Of a stretch of 64,000 nt of DNA, positions 58,813 to 64,000 are shown piece after piece; the first letter of the stretch is position 1; each line of letters starts with the position of its first letter. A program made the translations under genes and the position numbers. Under the pieces are notes generated by a model. It had not been told where the DNA came from and made no database searches. It worked only from the letters and a program-made list of their open reading frames with translations. The DNA comes from Liolophura sinensis (taxonomy: Eukaryota > Mollusca > Polyplacophora > Chitonida > Chitonidae). The stretch is taken from the NCBI RefSeq assembly GCF_032854445.1, contig NC_088305.1, forward strand, positions 16,973,717 through 17,037,716, read 5' to 3'.

Positions 58813-58974
58813 AAGTACTTAAATAACAGCAAATTAGGTAGATAAAAATGCAATGATGTTAATTGGAATTTGTTGGACGTCACTGATCCAGAGTTTTGCA
58901 ATTATTAGAAAACATGCGCAGTTACTGGCATGCATGTGCCACAAATCTATTTACACACTAAAGCTGACGAGAAG

Positions 58975-59222
58975 GAACGTTTCTATTTAAGTAGTAGGGG
59001 CAGGGAGGGTTCTGGCGCACTCTCCATTTGGCAAATGGAGGCCCCCAGCCCCTATTCCCGGCGAGGTCCAGAAGTTCTGGTATGCACACTATAGGTTCTG
59101 GCGCACGCCCCCCTTGGGGCGCACGCCCCCCTTGGGGCCCTCCCCAGAACAAAATAGAGGCCCCACCCCCCTTTCCCTGCATCCCCATACCCCCCCCCCT
59201 TAGGCGCCTCCCCAGCAAAGGC
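58975..59222. repeat. GC-rich segment with short direct repeats
   Basis: Contains two adjacent copies of ggcgcacgccccccttgggg and two of ggttctggcgcac. The piece cctccccagaaca recurs at 60408, just before the virus-like cassette. It may be an edge of that element or an unrelated G+C-rich repeat. Confidence 0.45.
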
Positions 59223-59250
59223 ATACACGCTTATTTACAAGCCTCGCCTA

Positions 59251-59312
59251 CACACACACACACACATTGATATGAGGCGACCTAGTTAGCATTTAATACA
59301 TAAGGATGATAG

Positions 59313-59384
<72 letters not shown>
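59251..59384. repeat. (CA)n and (TA)n microsatellites
   Basis: A short (AC) run near 59251-59267 and a (TA)n tract at 59317-59384. Confidence 0.95.
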
Positions 59385-59388
<4 letters not shown>

Positions 59389-59587
59389 CTGGCTGTATTG
59401 CACAACAGGGTGATTCAGATGATTTTCTCCCCACTATAGGGCTTAAACCACGGATTTTTTAAAAAAAAAAATGTGACAGTCTTTTTCAGCGTGTCTTGTT
59501 TAATAAGATCCAGTATTTTTAGGAGAATTATTTGGAAATATTTGTTTATGCGGGATAGACTTTCCAATTTAGCCTATGTTTCGTGGG

Positions 59588-59980
59588 TCGTGGGATATAG
59601 CTCAGTCGGCTGACAGAGGTGGGAAAGGCGCTGTGTGTAAGGGGCGTATTCATGTACTACATGTATAAGGGGATGTTTGCTAGCTCAAATCCGGATTTGG
59701 TCTCCTGTATATGTAGTATATGAATGCGTCACCTGCATATGGCGCCGGGCTCTACGCACTTCTAAGGAATCTCTGCAACTTTCGACAGTTTCGGGGGCAG
59801 AGAGACCTTACCAAGGGGTGTTGTAGATGGCCCAAAGGTAGTGGGATGTGTCAGCCCCAATTAACCCCGCTAACGGTGGGTCGGTAGGTGATTAATTGGT
59901 AAAAGGCTGAGCTATAAACCAGGCCTTTTGCTTTTTTGGTCCATGGGCTGGGCATTCGAACCCCACACCGGGCAGAATTT
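59588..59980 (+). repeat. Possible fourth SINE with tRNA-like ends
   Basis: The left end, ggatatagctcagtcggctg, resembles a Pol III A box, with tagctcaaatccgg as a weak B box. On the opposite strand the right end reads gtgtggggttcgaatgccca, a good B box, with tatagctcagcc 60 bp further on. Two head-like pieces therefore face each other. This may be an inverted pair of tRNA-related repeats. Confidence 0.5.
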
Positions 59981-60419
59981 TTTTTAACCCCAAATCCAGC
60001 CAAAGGGGGTATTTTTGACGGGTAAAATTTTGAATCAACAGCCCACAGACCAGTACACTGTTTCAAAGTGTATTAATATTATATGTATGTTTACTAGATT
60101 GTGAATATTTTTCTAACATGTATGTTTACAAAGTGTATTCATATATGTATTCAGATTACAGAAATGATGTTTGACATGCCCCAGAGTTAATTTCTCGACA
60201 TAGATAGTACATGTATTTGAATTGTTTTTTACAAAGTTTATTTCTACCTACTGTGACTTAGGCGCTCAAAAACGTATGGTGCCGCTACTCTTTTAGTGAG
60301 TGACAGTCACAGTGGTGATAATTTTGCCTGTTCTCAGAGCGATGTATACTGTATTCTGATTTGGTTCCGCTGCATGTGAAGTAGTGTAACAAGTTCCCCC
60401 TGGGCACCTCCCCAGAACA
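59981..60419. other. Left flank of the virus-like cassette
   Basis: AT-rich host-like DNA, changing to GC-rich at about 60400 (ctgggcacctccccagaaca). No terminal inverted repeat is identified. Confidence 0.4.
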
Positions 60420-61073
60420 TCATTTGGAAAGAGCGTTTTTCAGCTCTTGCCGAGCTAGTTTTCGGCCGCGATCTATAAGCTGTTTTTTCGTGCTTTCATC
60501 GATCTCTACGGCGTTGAATGCCTTACGAGACTTAGCGTATATCTCCTGCTTCAGATCAAAGTAGTTGTTGAGCTCCTGAACGACTTGCTTGAACTCTACG
60601 TCCGAAATAACACCATCAGATAATGCCGTAGATACCTGCGCACGGATGCTGTTAAGTTTGGCCTCGGCCAACAGCCGTATATCGTTATGTTTCTTGGCCT
60701 TTGCGTGAAGTCGGCGGCTAACGAATTTTCCGGCGACATTTAAGACACCGCAGGCTAGGGCCGCAGCTTCCATGGCCAAGACAGCAGGGGCTGCAATTAT
60801 TGTTGGGAGTAGTCCCACGCCTGCAACCCCTAGTCCCAAACCGGCCGGGACCATGGCCGAATCAAGGGCCTCGGCTGCTAAGACACCGCGCCGGTACTTT
60901 TTGTACAGGGCCCGACGCTCAGATTCATGCTGCCTCTGTATTTCGCTGATATACTACAGGCGATGGGCGTGCGCCACGCCCTCCGGGGGGTTTTCAACCA
61001 TCGGTGCGGTCGGGGTCAAGGGGTGGTCATCCGTCGGCTCTTCATCCGTGATCGCTGGGTACAGGCGTCCCAT
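60420..61073 (-). pseudogene. Conserved helical protein of the cassette, interrupted by one in-frame stop
   Basis: The frame runs from a methionine at 61073 (MGRLYPAITDEEPTDDHPL) to a stop at 60420, about 217 codons. It has a single TAG at 60954-60956. After the stop come a basic helix (ESERRALYKKYRRGVLA) and a hydrophobic glycine/alanine-rich segment (GLGLGVAGVGLLPTIIAA). The C-terminal helical domain has KKHNDIRLLAEAKLNSI and SDGVISDVEFKQVVQELNNY. The last part resembles an EF-hand-like helix pair but lacks calcium ligands. I recall proteins with this same order (acidic N-terminus, KKYRR, hydrophobic hairpin, KHxxIxxLAxxKLNxI) in cnidarian genomes; their role is unknown. A membrane-active or virion minor protein is only a guess. 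Confidence 0.65.
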
Positions 61074-61083
61074 ATTGCTCGTC

Positions 61084-61915
61084 CTACGAAACAACAACGT
61101 CGGTAAACTCCAAATCGTCATCGGGAATACTAACACGAAAGCTGCGAAGGCGTATACCGGACTCTAAATAGATTTTCTCAAGATTGACATCGCGCCCTGC
61201 AAAGACCCGTATATCCTCGAGAGAGCTCCGGATGACTGGTTCGCCCTGGGCCGGTAATTTGATCATAAGTCTGAGCTCCTTTCCATTGCGCTCTGCAGGC
61301 CACTTTAGTCTCACACCGGTAATCAAGGAGGAACGGCGCTGAGAGTCCGCGCCAAGTATGATGTTGTACATAAGAATAGATCCAGGATTTATTTCTAACA
61401 CGGACGTAGATGGGACGTGGGCTGTAAGAAATTCGGTCTCTACCCCATCCTTCGCAGCTAGTGTGTAGATACCTGCACCTAGTTTACCACCCCGAGTTAT
61501 ACTACAGCCGTTGTTTGGCATCCACGACACGAAATAGGTTCCGGAGTTGAAAACTTTTTTCACTTCGCCACTAGCGCCCCAGAAGATCGGGACCGTCATC
61601 GGGGTCACCTTCAAATCTACAACCCAAGTGGGGTCGCGAGCTCTGGTATGAACAAAGCGGTCTTCAAAGCGAATTAATGAGAGTTTTTGTTCTTCATTCA
61701 CCTCAGAAGGTGACCTGCGCTCTTGCTCTACAGAGGATGGGACATCTTGAAGGGAAGCAAACGTGGCAGGTTCTGCTTGCCCCTCAGCAATCTTTTTGCG
61801 GTGGTACAAGCCATTTTTTAACTCGAAGGCGTAGATTTTACCTTCCTGGCCTTTGCCACATCTGTCAAGTCGGTTAAAGCCAGGCACGCAGAGGTGGGCC
61901 GAATGCTTCCACCAT
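61084..61915 (-). CDS. Uncharacterised cassette protein (about 267 aa), start unclear
   Basis: Open frame from 61887 down to a stop at 61084. The 61887 codon is GTG. An ATG at 61915, three bases after the preceding gene's stop, is in a different frame that closes after 13 codons. A one-base indel in the first 30 bp, or an unusual start, is therefore likely. The first third is polar (FELKNGLYHRKKIAEGQ). The last two thirds are beta-rich with regular hydrophobic alternation (TVPIFWGASGEVKKVFNSGT, then SILMYNIILGA and GVRLKWPAERNGKELRLMIK). No catalytic motif is seen. It might be a structural protein. It lies between two other cassette genes on the same strand, 11 bp before the next start. Confidence 0.6.
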
Positions 61916-61917
61916 AC

Positions 61918-62592
61918 TTATTGTATTTCTAGGGTAGCACTGAGGTACTCTACATTAATATACTTACCGTTTTTGTCTAAAAGTGCCACGGTCAAGTGTG
62001 TTATATAGTCGGCGCGCAAGGCTTTGTACTGTGGGTTGGGAAATGAAACTGTCTTCCCGCAGTTTATCCCTTCACCAGTCACGGCGACGGCCTGAAGTAG
62101 TGTTGAACCGCCACCGAAATGTGAGGTTATTCTCACGTTTTCTGAGGTGCTCAGTTCATCCAAATGGACGAAGACTTCTTTGTGTGGGGCCAAGTTAGGT
62201 AGATTTTCACCCTCCATAGTCCCCCCTATGGGAGTAATCCCGTCGGAGAATCCTAAGATGGGGGCAAGCTCCACGAGCGATATGGTGGTATTTCTAGGGA
62301 GGGTAAGGACTAAGCGGCCCGTGGCTTCATTCAATCCCAGAGAAACCCCATGGGGGCGGAATATGTCCTTGTCCAGCGCACAGACATTGTAGTAGCCCGT
62401 CGGCACTTCAACATGTTTGCCATCGCTTGTGCCAATTCTAAGCCAGAATCCCACTGCGGTGGGGATATTCAGCCAGGCTGGGTAGAATGTTATCTCGCGA
62501 AGGGCAGTTTTAAGGCGGCCGTTGAGGCTGTTAAGGGCATGAGGCAGCGTATGCTGTGCCCCATTTAGAATGTCAGACAATGTGATGAACAT
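61918..62592 (-). CDS. Jelly-roll-like (penton/minor-capsid-like) cassette protein, intact
   Basis: I chose the start at 62592 (MFITLSDILNG) over the one at 62655, because family proteins begin close to this beta strand and the longer N-terminus overlaps the divergent gene. It has about 224 residues. An N-terminal strand/loop region carries LREITFYPAWLNI. A middle contains TLPRNTTISLVELAPILGFS. The C-terminal half has VFVHLDELSTSENVRI, then VSFPNPQYKAL and THLTVALLDKNGKYINVEYL. The pattern F-P-x-P-x-Y, then a strand ending D-x-x-G-K, matches a recurrent invertebrate protein family that I associate with virus-like elements. A penton-type capsid role is an inference. No frameshift or stop. Confidence 0.62.
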   Translation of the reverse strand: MFITLSDILNGAQHTLPHALNSLNGRLKTALREITFYPAWLNIPTAVGFWLRIGTSDGKHVEVPTGYYNVCALDKDIFRPHGVSLGLNEATGRLVLTLPRNTTISLVELAPILGFSDGITPIGGTMEGENLPNLAPHKEVFVHLDELSTSENVRITSHFGGGSTLLQAVAVTGEGINCGKTVSFPNPQYKALRADYITHLTVALLDKNGKYINVEYLSATLEIQ

Positions 62593-62611
62593 TTTAGCTA
62601 CGATGAACAGC

Positions 62612-63869
62612 GAGGCGTACAGGTTCGATAGAGGCCACGTACAAGGCCGGGGCATTTCATAGTATCCAAACCCACGCAGAGCAGCTCACGCGATTTGACA
62701 TCTACATCGATGAAAAAAAGGCCTTTCCAGTCCAGTTCACAGATGTGTTGGCCAAGTATCGGCTGCTAAAGATAACCAGCAATGACATTGTTCGGGCCTG
62801 GAACACCAATCCTATGCAATTCTGGCAGAACCAAGTGAACTTCGCGGTCTGGTGCGCAACCACGGGCTTTGGCGTCTCTGCAAAAGACCATCTTCTCGCC
62901 CCCGACCAACGAATAAGGGCCCTTTACACGTTCCATGTGTATTACCAAGTTAGGCGGGTCTTGGAAGAGATCCAGCCCCCCCTGCCGCAAGACAGAGCGT
63001 CCCAATCGAAAACCCCTACGACAAGAGGGCCTATGAGAGGATTTGTAGGGAGTTCTGCGTAGATGCGCACACAGACTGGAGGCGCAGGGGGGGGGGGGTG
63101 AATCACGGCCTCGGAGAGGCATATTACTATGTCACGAGAACGGGCTACAGCCCCATTGGCAATGGGACCTTCGATCCGAGCAGGATGTCGTTCTCTAGAA
63201 AGCCTACAACGCTCCACGTCGACTACATCGAGCAGCACGCCGAGGAGGCTTGGGCGGCGTTCATTGTCGACACATCCCAAGGATTCACGCAGCCGGGCGT
63301 AGAGCGCCTAAACGATTGCATCCGGACATACGTGTGGGCTATTCTAGGCGCCCAAGCGCAAACAAGGGCGCGTATTCTAGGCACGGCCACAGCCTTCGAC
63401 GCGCAAAAACAGTTTGCCGCGAACGTTGAAGACGCTATTTCCTCTCTGATCGACCTTCCGTCTGCTATCAAACGCTGCCAGGACGTGCTACAGTATGCCG
63501 GGAGCGCTGTAGACTTTGTGTATGGCATAGGCCTATATATGGCCCCCAGCGACAGGCTTCTGCAGATCGGCCATGTGGCGAACTACAACAACAAAATCGT
63601 CGTGGCCACAGAGGACCAGAAGCTAGGCGCCAATGAGGGTGTGAACGCTAAAGTGCCGCCCACTTTGCACAAGCGCGCACCTTACCCACGGGATCGTTGA
63701 GCCACAAGAAAGCGTCCCACCACCCACCGCGCGCGTTCAGCATGTTACTGCCGCCGGAGGCAAACAGGAACCCCTATTTCCAAAGCAAAAGAATCACGAT
63801 GCGAAGAAGACAGCCATCGTCGTCGCTGGGGTTGGTATCGGCTTACTGCTGCTGTGGACTATGCGCTAA
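62612..63869 (+). pseudogene. Large cassette protein with C-terminal membrane anchor, frameshifted
   Basis: The frame opens after a TGA at 62609 without an ATG (SIQTHAEQLTRFDIYIDEKK, NPMQFWQNQVNFAVWCATT). It shifts by -1 between 62954 and 63062, probably at the seven-C run 62976-62982. It continues with NPYDKRAYERICREFCVD, GEAYYYVTRTGYSPIGNG, RTYVWAILGAQAQTRARIL and SAVDFVYGIGLYMAPSDR. It shifts by +1 between 63645 and 63697 and ends in TAIVVAGVGIGLLLLW plus three residues. The C-terminal hydrophobic stretch is a likely membrane anchor. Total is about 410 residues. I recall homologues with the YVWAILG-x-QAQTR motif in cnidarians and molluscs; their function is unknown. The two shifts cancel, as expected from two indels. 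Confidence 0.6.
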
Positions 63870-64000
63870 ATACTTGCGAACAGCCACGACCATTAGGCCA
63901 CCTACTGCGACGACTAGAGCCAAGACATTATCAGCCAGCCACCCAGCCGCTTTCCCGAGAAGGTTCAGTAGTCAGGACACGATACTGCCAATAATACCCG
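63843..64000 (-). CDS. C-terminal end of another cassette gene (partial, runs off the window)
   Basis: The minus strand encodes LLNLLGKAAGWLADNVLA, then a hydrophobic stretch LVVAVGGLMVVAV and RKYLAHSPQQQ-stop at 63843. A TGA near 63975 interrupts the same frame. The stretch is either a short membrane-anchored protein or the broken tail of a longer one. It overlaps the end of the plus-strand gene by 27 bp. Confidence 0.4.

Larger units (their letters stand above)
60420..64000. mobile_element. GC-rich, intron-less virus-like gene cassette (partial)
   Basis: At least five tightly packed genes without introns. Three minus-strand genes (62592 to 60420) have gaps of about 30 bp and 10 bp. One divergent plus-strand gene (62612-63869) follows, then one minus-strand gene entering from the right, overlapping the former by 27 bp. 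GC content is visibly higher than in the flanking DNA. The deduced proteins resemble uncharacterised families that I recall as recurrent in cnidarian and molluscan genomes, where they occur together. The compact layout, jelly-roll-like and membrane-anchored proteins suggest an integrated Polinton/adintovirus-like DNA virus or related transposon. No polymerase, integrase or ATPase lies within the window, so the assignment is an inference. Several genes are broken, so the copy is probably decaying. Confidence 0.6.

Overview
The window is a stretch of animal (eukaryotic) genomic DNA, most probably from a mollusc or a close lophotrochozoan relative. The genes have canonical GT-AG introns. The DNA is AT-rich and full of (TA)n and minisatellites. 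It carries many copies of a tRNA-derived SINE of the type I know from molluscan genomes (V-SINE/RUDI-like; the family name is recalled, not checked). No bacterial operon, rRNA or CRISPR array is seen.

Three host genes or gene parts can be read through their splice sites. (1) A complete 151-residue calmodulin-like EF-hand gene lies on the minus strand at 8681-11473. It has three coding exons, and the middle one is only 95 bp. (2) Two complete major-facilitator sugar-transporter-like genes (MFSD4/NAGLT1 type; 451 and 470 residues) lie on the minus strand at 20987-25080 and 41803-44489. They have the same exon structure, including a 286-bp second exon in both. (3) A first exon of a third paralogue lies on the plus strand at 56498-56656. 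It has a GC-type splice donor and no visible partner exons. The transporters therefore form a dispersed cluster produced by duplication.

Most of the rest is mobile and repetitive DNA. A broken CR1/L2-like LINE (2127-6790) sits inside an array of 12-bp minisatellite. An I/Nimb-like LINE family, with CCHC gag, AP endonuclease, RT and RNase H, is present as a nearly full but broken copy (33779-38032) and as many 3' fragments. One of these was split by a Ty3/gypsy (Mag-like) element with matching LTRs (48018-53091), which itself contains an antisense fragment of another retroelement. At least three or four tRNA-derived SINE families are present, several with clear target-site duplications. Other repeats are a 38-bp palindromic array with a 230-bp higher-order period, a 29-bp minisatellite, a 30-bp coding-phase repeat, a 41-bp perfect inverted repeat, and an unnamed repeat of about 110 bp in eight copies.

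The right end (60420-64000) differs from everything else. It is a GC-rich, intron-less, tightly packed cassette of at least five genes: three on the minus strand, one divergent gene on the plus strand with a C-terminal membrane anchor, and one convergent gene running off the window. The proteins resemble uncharacterised families I remember from cnidarian and molluscan genomes, and the layout is that of a virus-like (Polinton/adintovirus-type) DNA element. Several genes carry single breaks: an in-frame stop, frameshifts and lost starts. This is the best candidate for an undescribed system here.
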